Origin: Synechococcus sp. LTW-R
Lineage (GTDB): Bacteria; Cyanobacteriota; Cyanobacteriia; PCC-6307; Cyanobiaceae
Length of the DNA: 64,000 nt
NCBI RefSeq assembly: GCF_014217875.1
Contig: NZ_CP059060.1
Location: 2,351,534-2,415,533, forward strand
Direction: 5' to 3'
This document shows positions 24,401 through 29,836 of the stretch, one piece after another. The translations under genes and the position numbers were made by a program. The notes beneath the pieces were generated by a model, which worked only from the letters and a program-made list of their open reading frames with translations, made no database searches and had not been told where the DNA came from. The stretch's first letter is position 1. The number at the start of each line of letters is the position of its first letter.

Positions 24401-25367
24401 GTCCTTCTTCCACTTGGCTCATGGGTAATTCCGCGTATTTATTTGCTGTCAGTACAAGGACTGTATTTGAATCGTAGTATCCAGCACCTATAATCTTCGA
24501 CGAGTCGGCTTCTCGCCCTCCCCATGTTATGTATCTTGTTTTGCTGTCTTCGCCACGCAAGTAATAATCATTTGTATTAATACCTACTTCAACCTTTATC
24601 CCATCCTGATTTAAAACTACATTCGTATTCTCTCCGATTTCTCCATCTTGATTTAAGTCTATATCGGAAGCAAACTCCCACTTGGCAATCTCATTACTTT
24701 CCAGGCTGAAACCTAGCTCTACCTTTTCGAGGACTGCATCAGTTCTGTCGCTTTTTATACTCGTTAAATAGTACGCCTCAGACTCAACCAACTCTCTCTC
24801 AACTGTCTCTATCTCTACTAATGATCTTCCGACTTTAGTCAGCTTCCGTGAATAAGTGTATTCATATTCCGCTGGTGTATACGATAATATCGTGGCTTCA
24901 ACGTCCGATGATGCATTTGCGCCGAGGACGATCTCTCTTTCTTTGAATATGGATGCTTTTAATTCAATACTTTCTGCGAAAAGACTCTTGTTCCAGAGTC
25001 TATAATGCTCCTCGTTTCTGCCTACATATGTATTGCCAAAGGTCTCAACTTGATTGTAAATATATACTGGCTTAGAGGTATGAAGCGTTAATTCGTCTTC
25101 CCCAACGACCCTGTATCGCACATGATTATCTTCATGCCTGGTCCCTAAAACCAAATCAAATCCTTCAACTCCTGTTGGAGCAAAAGCTGACAAATCCTTT
25201 GACTCTTCCCATACTATCTGATAACTTTCATCTACAATAGACTCTATAGCTGAGCTTGATGCTGATATTACCTCGCCGACTAGAGGTATATGATTACTGT
25301 AATGATCCGAGGGACTTCCAAGGCTGGATTCCCGCACATCTGCGTCCCAAAGCCTGTCAGGGCCCAT
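6408..25367 (-). CDS. Giant repeat surface protein with C-terminal subtilisin (S8) protease
   Basis: 6319 residues. Layout: 1-371 unique N-terminal region with a DLNQDGEIG calcium-loop motif and no signal peptide; 372-4983 repeat array (22 copies of a 197-residue double Ig-like unit plus two identical 139-residue linkers); about 4984-5230 a linker with further EF-hand-like loops (DLNKNGVIAED, DINRDGKIV); RTX-like GD-rich stretch (GAGNDLVNAADGDKIDAGDG) near 5370-5390; five PPC-like beta domains near 5400-5990; peptidase S8 at about 6060-6319. The triad is complete: D6081 in VIDTGVDLDHPEF, H6117 in NGHGTHVAG, S6271 in SGTSMATPHVAG, with oxyanion N6204. ATG 25367 has GGGGAG 11 bases upstream. 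RTX motifs and the lack of a signal peptide suggest type I secretion (inference). Likely a self-processing or surface-remodelling exoprotein. A TPR-glycosyltransferase gene lies 83 bases upstream on the same strand. Confidence 0.9.
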   Translation of the reverse strand: MGPDRLWDADVRESSLGSPSDHYSNHIPLVGEVISASSSAIESIVDESYQIVWEESKDLSAFAPTGVEGFDLVLGTRHEDNHVRYRVVGEDELTLHTSKPVYIYNQVETFGNTYVGRNEEHYRLWNKSLFAESIELKASIFKEREIVLGANASSDVEATILSYTPAEYEYTYSRKLTKVGRSLVEIETVERELVESEAYYLTSIKSDRTDAVLEKVELGFSLESNEIAKWEFASDIDLNQDGEIGENTNVVLNQDGIKVEVGINTNDYYLRGEDSKTRYITWGGREADSSKIIGAGYYDSNTVLVLTANKYAELPMSQVEEGHKILVLNTDGKVNGYISLDEIHPLAFWNRLNDFFGTSYLSNGDNEIGAFDHQATASLAISGEPLEGNTLSASLSNLVDPDGPASPSFQWQRLSSSGQWNNISSANSSSFQIPDDQSLVGSSLRLHVISTDSRGGQTSFFSDPLVVQNSNDSPQHNISILGNAVEGQTLSIDLSSLVDQDGIPSSGIHSPSIQWLRNNTPIDGANSNSYSLSQNDVDSIISAQISYRDNFGNNESFTLSNPSTVLDFDHQATASLAISGEPLEGNTLSASLSNLVDPDGPASPSFQWQRLSSSGQWNNISSANSSSFQIPDDQSLVGSSLRLHVISTDSRGGQTSFFSDPLVVQNSNDSPQHNISILGNAVEGQTLSIDLSSLVDQDGIPSSGIHSPSIQWLRNNTPIDGANSNSYSLSQNDVDSIISAQISYRDNFGNNESFTLSNPSTVLDFDHQATASLAISGEPLEGNTLSASLSNLVDPDGPASPSFQWQRLSSSGQWNNISSANSSSFQIPDDQSLVGSSLRLHVISTDSRGGQTSFFSDPLVVQNSNDSPQHNISILGNAVEGQTLSIDLSSLVDQDGIPSSGIHSPSIQWLRNNTPIDGANSNSYSLSQNDVDSIISAQISYRDNFGNNESFTLSNPSTVLDFDHQATASLAISGEPLEGNTLSASLSNLVDPDGPASPSFQWQRLSSSGQWNNISSANSSSFQIPDDQSLVGSSLRLHVISTDSRGGQTSFFSDPLVVQNSNDSPQHNISILGNAVEGQTLSIDLSSLVDQDGIPSSGIHSPSIQWLRNNTPIDGANSNSYSLSQNDVDSIISAQISYRDNFGNNESFTLSNPSTVLDFDHQATASLAISGEPLEGNTLSASLSNLVDPDGPASPSFQWQRLSSSGQWNNISSANSSSFQIPDDQSLVGSSLRLHVISTDSRGGQTSFFSDPLVVQNSNDSPQHNISILGNAVEGQTLSIDLSSLVDQDGIPSSGIHSPSIQWLRNNTPIDGANSNSYSLSQNDVDSIISAQISYRDNFGNNESFTLSNPSTVLDFDHQATASLAISGEPLEGNTLSASLSNLVDPDGPASPSFQWQRLSSSGQWNNISSANSSSFQIPDDQSLVGSSLRLHVISTDSRGGQTSFFSDPLVVQNSNDSPQHNISILGNAVEGQTLSIDLSSLVDQDGIPSSGIHSPSIQWLRNNTPIDGANSNSYSLSQNDVDSIISAQISYRDNFGNNESFTLSNPSTVLDFDHQATASLAISGEPLEGNTLSASLSNLVDPDGPASPSFQWQRLSSSGQWNNISSANSSSFQIPDDQSLVGSSLRLHVISTDSRGGQTSFFSDPLVVQNSNDSPQHNISILGNAVEGQTLSIDLSSLVDQDGIPSSGIHSPSIQWLRNNTPIDGANSNSYSLSQNDVDSIISAQISYRDNFGNNESFTLSNPSTVLDFDHQATADTRDNITASTDEPSPDISQWEADGLFQGTVRGTVYIESLNSTAVVSHLEEIAHLETTRSLVREGRSLVIKEVTTKSTIQEEAFLVTYIRDGEVFGNPNINATEISDRSVLESIESSLNIDLDGDGRIPQQRIQDHQATASLAISGEPLEGNTLSASLSNLVDPDGPASPSFQWQRLSSSGQWNNISSANSSSFQIPDDQSLVGSSLRLHVISTDSRGGQTSFFSDPLVVQNSNDSPQHNISILGNAVEGQTLSIDLSSLVDQDGIPSSGIHSPSIQWLRNNTPIDGANSNSYSLSQNDVDSIISAQISYRDNFGNNESFTLSNPSTVLDFDHQATASLAISGEPLEGNTLSASLSNLVDPDGPASPSFQWQRLSSSGQWNNISSANSSSFQIPDDQSLVGSSLRLHVISTDSRGGQTSFFSDPLVVQNSNDSPQHNISILGNAVEGQTLSIDLSSLVDQDGIPSSGIHSPSIQWLRNNTPIDGANSNSYSLSQNDVDSIISAQISYRDNFGNNESFTLSNPSTVLDFDHQATASLAISGEPLEGNTLSASLSNLVDPDGPASPSFQWQRLSSSGQWNNISSANSSSFQIPDDQSLVGSSLRLHVISTDSRGGQTSFFSDPLVVQNSNDSPQHNISILGNAVEGQTLSIDLSSLVDQDGIPSSGIHSPSIQWLRNNTPIDGANSNSYSLSQNDVDSIISAQISYRDNFGNNESFTLSNPSTVLDFDHQATASLAISGEPLEGNTLSASLSNLVDPDGPASPSFQWQRLSSSGQWNNISSANSSSFQIPDDQSLVGSSLRLHVISTDSRGGQTSFFSDPLVVQNSNDSPQHNISILGNAVEGQTLSIDLSSLVDQDGIPSSGIHSPSIQWLRNNTPIDGANSNSYSLSQNDVDSIISAQISYRDNFGNNESFTLSNPSTVLDFDHQATASLAISGEPLEGNTLSASLSNLVDPDGPASPSFQWQRLSSSGQWNNISSANSSSFQIPDDQSLVGSSLRLHVISTDSRGGQTSFFSDPLVVQNSNDSPQHNISILGNAVEGQTLSIDLSSLVDQDGIPSSGIHSPSIQWLRNNTPIDGANSNSYSLSQNDVDSIISAQISYRDNFGNNESFTLSNPSTVLDFDHQATASLAISGEPLEGNTLSASLSNLVDPDGPASPSFQWQRLSSSGQWNNISSANSSSFQIPDDQSLVGSSLRLHVISTDSRGGQTSFFSDPLVVQNSNDSPQHNISILGNAVEGQTLSIDLSSLVDQDGIPSSGIHSPSIQWLRNNTPIDGANSNSYSLSQNDVDSIISAQISYRDNFGNNESFTLSNPSTVLDFDHQATADTRDNITASTDEPSPDISQWEADGLFQGTVRGTVYIESLNSTAVVSHLEEIAHLETTRSLVREGRSLVIKEVTTKSTIQEEAFLVTYIRDGEVFGNPNINATEISDRSVLESIESSLNIDLDGDGRIPQQRIQDHQATASLAISGEPLEGNTLSASLSNLVDPDGPASPSFQWQRLSSSGQWNNISSANSSSFQIPDDQSLVGSSLRLHVISTDSRGGQTSFFSDPLVVQNSNDSPQHNISILGNAVEGQTLSIDLSSLVDQDGIPSSGIHSPSIQWLRNNTPIDGANSNSYSLSQNDVDSIISAQISYRDNFGNNESFTLSNPSTVLDFDHQATASLAISGEPLEGNTLSASLSNLVDPDGPASPSFQWQRLSSSGQWNNISSANSSSFQIPDDQSLVGSSLRLHVISTDSRGGQTSFFSDPLVVQNSNDSPQHNISILGNAVEGQTLSIDLSSLVDQDGIPSSGIHSPSIQWLRNNTPIDGANSNSYSLSQNDVDSIISAQISYRDNFGNNESFTLSNPSTVLDFDHQATASLAISGEPLEGNTLSASLSNLVDPDGPASPSFQWQRLSSSGQWNNISSANSSSFQIPDDQSLVGSSLRLHVISTDSRGGQTSFFSDPLVVQNSNDSPQHNISILGNAVEGQTLSIDLSSLVDQDGIPSSGIHSPSIQWLRNNTPIDGANSNSYSLSQNDVDSIISAQISYRDNFGNNESFTLSNPSTVLDFDHQATASLAISGEPLEGNTLSASLSNLVDPDGPASPSFQWQRLSSSGQWNNISSANSSSFQIPDDQSLVGSSLRLHVISTDSRGGQTSFFSDPLVVQNSNDSPQHNISILGNAVEGQTLSIDLSSLVDQDGIPSSGIHSPSIQWLRNNTPIDGANSNSYSLSQNDVDSIISAQISYRDNFGNNESFTLSNPSTVLDFDHQATASLAISGEPLEGNTLSASLSNLVDPDGPASPSFQWQRLSSSGQWNNISSANSSSFQIPDDQSLVGSSLRLHVISTDSRGGQTSFFSDPLVVQNSNDSPQHNISILGNAVEGQTLSIDLSSLVDQDGIPSSGIHSPSIQWLRNNTPIDGANSNSYSLSQNDVDSIISAQISYRDNFGNNESFTLSNPSTVLDFDHQATASLAISGEPLEGNTLSASLSNLVDPDGPASPSFQWQRLSSSGQWNNISSANSSSFQIPDDQSLVGSSLRLHVISTDSRGGQTSFFSDPLVVQNSNDSPQHNISILGNAVEGQTLSIDLSSLVDQDGIPSSGIHSPSIQWLRNNTPIDGANSNSYSLSQNDVDSIISAQISYRDNFGNNESFTLSNPSTVLDFDHQATASLAISGEPLEGNTLSASLSNLVDPDGPASPSFQWQRLSSSGQWNNISSANSSSFQIPDDQSLVGSSLRLHVISTDSRGGQTSFFSDPLVVQNSNDSPQHNISILGNAVEGQTLSIDLSSLVDQDGIPSSGIHSPSIQWLRNNTPIDGANSNSYSLSQNDVDSIISAQISYRDNFGNNESFTLSNPSTVLDFDHQATASLAISGEPLEGNTLSASLSNLVDPDGPASPSFQWQRLSSSGQWNNISSANSSSFQIPDDQSLVGSSLRLHVISTDSRGGQTSFFSDPLVVQNSNDSPQHNISILGNAVEGQTLSIDLSSLVDQDGIPSSGIHSPSIQWLRNNTPIDGANSNSYSLSQNDVDSIISAQISYRDNFGNNESFTLSNPSTVLDFDHQATASLAISGEPLEGNTLSASLSNLVDPDGPASPSFQWQRLSSSGQWNNISSANSSSFQIPDDQSLVGSSLRLHVISTDSRGGQTSFFSDPLVVQNSNDSPQHNISILGNAVEGQTLSIDLSSLVDQDGIPSSGIHSPSIQWLRNNTPIDGANSNSYSLSQNDVDSIISAQVSYIDLNGTSELFRLYSTNKVLSKEVDINGDVTLNISGDDRFVINDSIELRQGQQYISPLQSLAAGWTATTAIKSTYDDHFLVAWRSNLEENLLYRFNQYGERMWSSSILNDQDIEDYEGYFNRDLNKNGVIAEDLEIIENMGESSLLNGSSGFYINTPEVRLSNISEASLALYQPFGVEMSAEGDYYDILFGNPEREQVAILTVDLSGRAISSTGFLDAEEVEKKEEFFKQDINRDGKIVITHNGSDASESFYGTRWDDVFTASGGSDDYFNTEGYDTIDYREFEQSISLTKDWKIVKGGTNTDRFIGGIESISGNILFDNIIDFRGSTDSTIVYDDKLGRLSIVNLAEGSSSSISVLGFNTVYGSRGGDTITSNGDLTINTGAGNDLVNAADGDKIDAGDGDDTLVLKGSLEDYTFEANNLIVNNSTERRINAIGFEKVIFTDSNLAMPWPSNIYKDEAGNTHGDGLALEIQGSEVTEYLGPLDTIDFFKIRVDSFGDVLVRLGGYSADLQVTIFDADKEKINTLTFNDEDLDEEARLGALNAGDYFISVELIDKRLSTTYKLALSIEETSDIVPDNASTKNPVEVETELRGTLDYLGDRDWYKVEFSENQTYKISLNGITLEDPYLRLRDSQGQLISYNDDIQLGVVRDSRLYYTSSITDEYFIDIGSFDDSFVGEYSLLIDTIDDDITNFPEDAIDLTYRNNAEGRIDWNGDRDMFKLAVSTGKSYEIRLNGISLEDPHLYLVDKDGEVLTSNDNSWATSTKDSRLVIEAESDQVVYFAASSHDDMFEGEYSISYSVLENDINASKSTDRYLEEGGKDHSSLSFINDKDWFKVHLEEGNGYEFWMNGLSLEDPYMYLYDKNGAWIASNDDIVLGRERDSKFIYRALYSGEYYLEANSWENRFTGDYEIGYSSVIDDSGQTPDSARNLNVDNSINGNLESLGDSDWFNVQLREGYTYDFSSNGITCEDTYLYLRAEDGRLLSQNDDILLGQLRDSQFSYTAEYSGDYYIEVRSWDNRYTGTYNLAVKDISLLSDAEANPASNSNQVSFSIVDNFSTVDGYGTVNAEYASEFLTGISLDTRANLAGNHWNLDLLGAPSVWAGSENLNGSSGKDIVVAVIDTGVDLDHPEFSGRLVEGFDFVDMDDSPDDLNGHGTHVAGIIAGADDGQGVWGVAPSSLIMPIRVLDENGAGINTDIASGIRWATDHGADVINLSLAGGGSTEIFSAVKYAHEQNVVIVMGSGNNGFDSPLKPAAYASDYGIAVGAIDRNKEFASWSNKAGETTINYVTAPGVEIYSSYKDSSYEVWSGTSMATPHVAGLAALLLGLDSDLTNEQVEDVITATSSNRIGIDSITGMPML
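15738..16154 (-). repeat. Linker copy 2 (139 residues) inside repeat array
   Basis: This is the second copy of the segment at 19701-20117, offset by exactly 3963 bases, with six Ig units between the two. The encoded residues are identical. Together with the six units it defines a duplicated higher-order block, which points to recent unequal recombination of several kilobases rather than single-unit slippage. Confidence 0.9.
19701..20117 (-). repeat. Linker copy 1 (139 residues) inside repeat array
   Basis: This segment begins like an Ig unit (DHQATA) but then departs (DTRDNITASTDEPSPDIS) and encodes a distinct domain. It contains QGTVRGTVYIESLNS and LETTRSLVREGRSLVIKEV and ends with an EF-hand-like loop (DLDGDGRIP). 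It resembles part of the N-terminal region of the same protein (KLTKVGRSLVEIETVER; DLNQDGEIG), so it looks like a transplanted copy of that module. A second, apparently identical copy lies at 15738-16154. Confidence 0.9.
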
Positions 25368-25450
25368 CGCTAGTACTTCTCCCCAACCACAGCGTATATC
25401 ATCATAGCCAACTCGTCAACAGAGTTGTGTTGCTCTCGGCTTTAAAGCCA

Positions 25451-26977
25451 TTACTGCAGCGCTTTAATCTTTTTTTCGCATATAGCCCAATCATTCTGAC
25501 GGATTAATGTCACCGATTTATACCAAAGCATTCTACGATGCGTTGCGATATCCAAATCTTCAATATATCGCCAACCTGGTGGACTTGCCGCAAGCACCAA
25601 GCATTCTTTGCCAAGGGCACCAGCTATATGGGCCACAGTCTGCTCACACGTAATAATTAAATCTAGATTTTCTATTAGTGCGGTTAATTCTTCTATATCT
25701 TCACCAAGTTTCTCGAATACCTTGATATCTACATTGTAGCAGCTATTTGCTGCATTGATCTGATCTCTGTCTGGTCTATGTTGCAACGAAATCCATTCTA
25801 CATTTAATCCTTTGCCTAAGATCTTCCACTCTATAAGCGGAACTGATCGCTTCTCAATAGCATCTCTCCCAACTCCTCCCCGCCATCCTATTCCCACTCT
25901 TAAGCATTTTGAGTTTGCTAACTTCCTCGCCCACTTTTTCTTTTCAACCTCATCGCATGTTAGATAGGAGGATCTTTGTGCTATGTCCTCTTTAGTAGTG
26001 TAATAAACACCAGCAAGGCTTGCTAGCCTCATGAAAACGTCATATTCCTTATATCTATTGTCGTTTACCCTGGTTTCAATGATGAGGCCTGGTATGCATC
26101 GCTTGAAAACGCTTGCCAGCCTTTTATCAGCATAAACCACATGCCTTAGAGAATCTTTTACAACCTTAGCCAAAAGAGGCATAAACATTATTGCATCTCC
26201 AATCCCCTCATCAGTTATTATTGCAACACTTTTGCCTCTGATTTCATCTCCTGGATGCCAATTACATCTTAGCCAATCTAAGTTCCATGTTCTAGGACGA
26301 TTCTCAAACTCACGCCAACCTTCCTCGAATCTCCCACTCCGCAGTAAACTTAGAGAAAGATTAAGACGTACATTATGTGCATCATTCTTTTTCAACGCTT
26401 GTTTATACCAAAATATTGCTTCACCATCTAATCCCAAGTTTTGATAGCAATTTGCGACCGAAAAGTAAGCCGCTCCCCATTCCGGTCTCTTTATAACTAT
26501 CTCAAGCAATCTATCTATGGCCTCTCTGTATTTCTTCTTTTTGATAAGTGATAAACTATAGTTGAACTGAACTATCTCATCCTCTTTCTTTAATAATGCT
26601 AATTCTCTTAGAGCCTTTTCTGCCTTATCGACATCTCCTATCTCTTGTTCCACCAATGAGTAGTACATTATAGATAAATGCTGTTGGCTTTCTGTCAGTC
26701 CATGTGAGTTATACTTCTCATGCGCATCATCTAGGGTTCTTACAGCATCAAGCCAATTCTGCCTATTTATATAGCAAGCAACCTCATTCATCCTTATTGT
26801 GAAGCTATCTACCGAATCCTTGATGCTTGATTGCACGAATGCAATGCATTTCTCAAACTCTCTGCTGTTTACAAGTCTACAACTTATTTGTTCGGCAGCT
26901 TTTATACGATCTTCCATCGAAGCCTCATCGCCGGTCCAGTCTCTCATTATGCTGTTTATTTGACCAGCATACCTCAC
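25451..26977 (-). CDS. TPR protein with C-terminal heptosyltransferase-like glycosyltransferase domain
   Basis: 508 residues from a GTG start; internal ATGs at residues 11 and 21 are alternatives. TPR helices span roughly residues 70-225 (for example AAYFSVANCYQNLGLDGEAI). A GT9/GT-B-like domain follows from about 245, with TDEGIGDAIMFMPLL near 255-269, VGIGWRGG near 358 and EQTVAHIAGALGKE near 444-457. This architecture is known in enzymes that glycosylate surface proteins or assemble surface polysaccharide; donor and acceptor are unknown. It is a paralog of the protein at 44393-45847. Its stop is 83 bases from the giant-protein start, so the two are probably one transcript. It diverges from the GT41-like gene with almost no gap. 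Confidence 0.85.
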   Translation of the reverse strand: MRYAGQINSIMRDWTGDEASMEDRIKAAEQISCRLVNSREFEKCIAFVQSSIKDSVDSFTIRMNEVACYINRQNWLDAVRTLDDAHEKYNSHGLTESQQHLSIMYYSLVEQEIGDVDKAEKALRELALLKKEDEIVQFNYSLSLIKKKKYREAIDRLLEIVIKRPEWGAAYFSVANCYQNLGLDGEAIFWYKQALKKNDAHNVRLNLSLSLLRSGRFEEGWREFENRPRTWNLDWLRCNWHPGDEIRGKSVAIITDEGIGDAIMFMPLLAKVVKDSLRHVVYADKRLASVFKRCIPGLIIETRVNDNRYKEYDVFMRLASLAGVYYTTKEDIAQRSSYLTCDEVEKKKWARKLANSKCLRVGIGWRGGVGRDAIEKRSVPLIEWKILGKGLNVEWISLQHRPDRDQINAANSCYNVDIKVFEKLGEDIEELTALIENLDLIITCEQTVAHIAGALGKECLVLAASPPGWRYIEDLDIATHRRMLWYKSVTLIRQNDWAICEKKIKALQ

Positions 26978-26984
26978 TTTGTTG

Positions 26985-29273
26985 ATGCCACCTGATCAAA
27001 ACCTATTTCACGAAGCCCTGTCCCATCATTTGAGTGGTCAGTTTTCCTTCGCTGAAGATAAATATCGTAAATACATAGAAAACTGCGATAGCCTTACAGT
27101 TGCTTGCACAAACTTGGCCGCCTTACTCATAAAAAAAGGGCAGCATCACGAAGCTTCTCTATTCTTAGACCGTGCACTTCTGTACAACCCTGCATATCCG
27201 GAGGCTTTGTCTAACCAGGGTTATCTCAATCTGCTTTCCTCAAACTACGAGCAAGCAGTAGAATTTCTAACCCGCTCTCTTTATTATAAACCTCATCTCC
27301 AAGAATCTCTTCATCACCTGTATACCATTTATACTCGAACGGATTGTCTTCAATCCTTATTGCCTTACCTTGAGCGTGCACTCTCATCATCCTTTGATCC
27401 TGATATTCTTTTACTTCATGCTCAAGTTCTCTATACCATCGAAGGCCCTGAAAGGGCATTACAAGTGTTTAATGAAAGCTTGGAAAAGTCAATACATGAA
27501 CTACTCCCATCTATATACTCTCGCTTAGGCTACTTCCACTTATCCTTTACGCGTGACTATAATCGTGCCTTATATTGCTTTGATTATTCGATTACACACT
27601 CAGCCACTCCAGAAGAGGCCGACTTAGTCAATAAGGGTGAGTGCTTACGACTGCTCTTGCAATTGCCTGAGTGTATCAAGTGGATTAATAAGTGTCTCCA
27701 TGTTCATCCTCGATCGGTTTCTCTCATTAACCTTAAAGCTGCTGTCAATCGTCAAGCAGGCGATAATAATTCAGCTTTAACACTCTTCAATCTTGCTTTA
27801 AAACTTGATTCAACTAATACTCAAATCCTTATCAATAAGGCACTATGCCTGTGCGACCTTGGAGATATACCCCAAGCTCTCTCTACCTTGATTCTCACAC
27901 GTAAGATTGACCCCCAAAATGCATTCTGCTTACAAGCTTTAGGAGAAATCTACTTTAAGAATGCACAGCCTGTTTACGCACTTCAGAGCTTTTTACAATC
28001 CATATACTTCAATCCACGTTCTTTTGATGCCTGGGACTCTATCCTTTACTTCCTTAGCTTTACTCGCGTCGCATCTACCTTGGAACGTTCTAAGCTAGTC
28101 GATTCTTATCATGCTGCCTTATCAACTTTGCCAAGCTGTTCATTCAATAGTCCTTCTTCTTGCGAAAATAGGCCCTTACGTGTCGGTATCCTCAGCGCTG
28201 AGATTGGTAATCACGCAGTCTCCTTCTTCCTCGAATCACTTCTCTTAAGTTCTAACCCTGATAAAACTCTCTTTTTTGTTTTTCCCACACGAGACAGATC
28301 CCACGAAAAGGCATGGTCTACAATTAAAGACAGTGTATATGCATTCGTTCCGATTTATAATATTGATGATAATGCCGCACACCGACTCATACTTGACTTT
28401 GAATTGGATGTGGTTATTGATACATCCCACCATATGTCGTTCAATAGACAACTACTTCTTTATCGTAGGCTTGCACCTGTTCAGGCCCATTACATTGGAG
28501 TGCATGGTTCTACCTATTTACCCACAATTGACTATTTTATTGGCGATAATATTATTACGCCAGAGGAGTTCCAATGCGAATTCTCTGAGAGGCTGGTCAA
28601 TCTCTCTAGGACTTGGGTTTCCTTTACTCCACCCCCACGTTTACCCCTGATAAACGATGCTCAGCTCTCTAATATTCGTTTCGGCTGCTTTAATAACTTT
28701 ATGAAGATAACTCCAGAGACCATTGAGTTGTGGTCGTCTGTCCTAAGAGCTTTTCCTGGAACCTCTCTGCTTCTCAAGAGTTCTCTCCCTCGCGAGACTG
28801 ATGACTCCAGGAAGTCCGATATAATCGCTTCTCTCTCTCAAGCTGGGGTCGACCCATCAAGAGTCGAATTTGCACCATACCAAGACTCCTGGATGTCTCA
28901 TATGAACCTTTATAACTCTATCGACATTTCACTGGATACATTGCCGCTGACCAGCGGTACAACCGCCTTTGACTCTCTATTGATGGGCGTTCCACTTGTT
29001 GCATTCAGTTCACCCTGGATCGGTGGTCGCCTCTCTCATTCCATTATGAATGGTTTAGGACGTCTTGATCTTGTTGCATTCTCAACAAACGAGTATCTCG
29101 CTATTGTTGGCAATCTCACGGAGCATATCAATAAAAAAGCCTATTCTAGGTCGCAAATGCGACGACAATTCTTAGATTCTGAACTGTGCAACTCATTCTC
29201 CCTCTATGAATCTTTTGTCAGCACTCTTAAACGACTGCACAGTGAAGCACTGTCGTCTTATTCGAATACCTAA
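26985..29273 (+). CDS. TPR protein with GT41 (O-GlcNAc transferase/SPINDLY-like) domain
   Basis: 762 residues from ATG 26985; two TTG codons just upstream are in frame. TPR repeats fill about residues 1-370 (PAYPEALSNQGYLNLLSSNY and similar). The catalytic half, from about 395, has the OGT signature EIGNHAVSFFL with the His that aligns with the conserved active-site His (H410), FGCFNNFMKITPE with the conserved Lys (K574), and LDTLPLTSGTTAFDSLLMG near 650, which in OGT contacts the nucleotide sugar. GT41 enzymes transfer a sugar to Ser/Thr or Asn of proteins (family knowledge). It starts a plus-strand series: methyltransferase, small secreted protein, YadA-like adhesin. The Ser/Thr-rich adhesin or giant protein are plausible targets (inference). 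Confidence 0.88.
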   Translation: MPPDQNLFHEALSHHLSGQFSFAEDKYRKYIENCDSLTVACTNLAALLIKKGQHHEASLFLDRALLYNPAYPEALSNQGYLNLLSSNYEQAVEFLTRSLYYKPHLQESLHHLYTIYTRTDCLQSLLPYLERALSSSFDPDILLLHAQVLYTIEGPERALQVFNESLEKSIHELLPSIYSRLGYFHLSFTRDYNRALYCFDYSITHSATPEEADLVNKGECLRLLLQLPECIKWINKCLHVHPRSVSLINLKAAVNRQAGDNNSALTLFNLALKLDSTNTQILINKALCLCDLGDIPQALSTLILTRKIDPQNAFCLQALGEIYFKNAQPVYALQSFLQSIYFNPRSFDAWDSILYFLSFTRVASTLERSKLVDSYHAALSTLPSCSFNSPSSCENRPLRVGILSAEIGNHAVSFFLESLLLSSNPDKTLFFVFPTRDRSHEKAWSTIKDSVYAFVPIYNIDDNAAHRLILDFELDVVIDTSHHMSFNRQLLLYRRLAPVQAHYIGVHGSTYLPTIDYFIGDNIITPEEFQCEFSERLVNLSRTWVSFTPPPRLPLINDAQLSNIRFGCFNNFMKITPETIELWSSVLRAFPGTSLLLKSSLPRETDDSRKSDIIASLSQAGVDPSRVEFAPYQDSWMSHMNLYNSIDISLDTLPLTSGTTAFDSLLMGVPLVAFSSPWIGGRLSHSIMNGLGRLDLVAFSTNEYLAIVGNLTEHINKKAYSRSQMRRQFLDSELCNSFSLYESFVSTLKRLHSEALSSYSNT

Positions 29274-29275
29274 AA

Positions 29276-29818
29276 ATGACTAAACTCCATCTTGGTTGCG
29301 GTTCAAAGTTCATCCCTGGTTATGTACATATAGACTCAACGCACTATCGACATCTTGACTTCTGCGCTGATGTCTCACATCTTCCGATGATTCCCGACCG
29401 ATCGGTTGATCTTATTTATGCTTGTCATGTTCTTGAGCATTTTGACCGTAGATCCTTCCCTAATGTTCTGCGAGAGTGGTTTTCCAAGCTTAAGGATGGA
29501 GGAATTCTTCGTTTGTCGGTACCTAATTTTGAATCAATTGTTCAAGTTTACATCTCTGAAGGTTTCCAAGATGGGCTCAGCGGCCTAATTGGTCTGCTTG
29601 TTGGTGGTCAGCGTGATGCCTCTGATTTTCACAAAATGATCTTTGACTACAACTTGCTCTCTTCCTCACTTCTCGAAACTGGTTTTTCTCACTGTCGACT
29701 TTGGGATTGGCGGTCCACGGATCACTCATGCGTTGACGATTATTCTCAGGCCTATTTGCCTCATTTAGACAAAATCGACGGTCGTCTCATGAGCTTGAAT
29801 GTTGAAGCAGTAAAGTGA
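29276..29818 (+). CDS. SAM-dependent methyltransferase (class I)
   Basis: 180 residues. Motif I is LHLGCGSKFIPGYVHID at residues 4-20, followed by the acidic strand ending DVSHLP and DRSVDLIYACHVLEH, then GGILRLSVPNFESIV. This is the small predicted methyltransferase type common in polysaccharide and surface-glycan clusters, often acting on sugars or carrier-linked intermediates (family knowledge). It starts two bases after the GT41 stop, so the two are translationally linked. The substrate cannot be inferred further. Confidence 0.87.
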   Translation: MTKLHLGCGSKFIPGYVHIDSTHYRHLDFCADVSHLPMIPDRSVDLIYACHVLEHFDRRSFPNVLREWFSKLKDGGILRLSVPNFESIVQVYISEGFQDGLSGLIGLLVGGQRDASDFHKMIFDYNLLSSSLLETGFSHCRLWDWRSTDHSCVDDYSQAYLPHLDKIDGRLMSLNVEAVK

Positions 29819-29836
29819 CCCACAACCCACGCGTCA

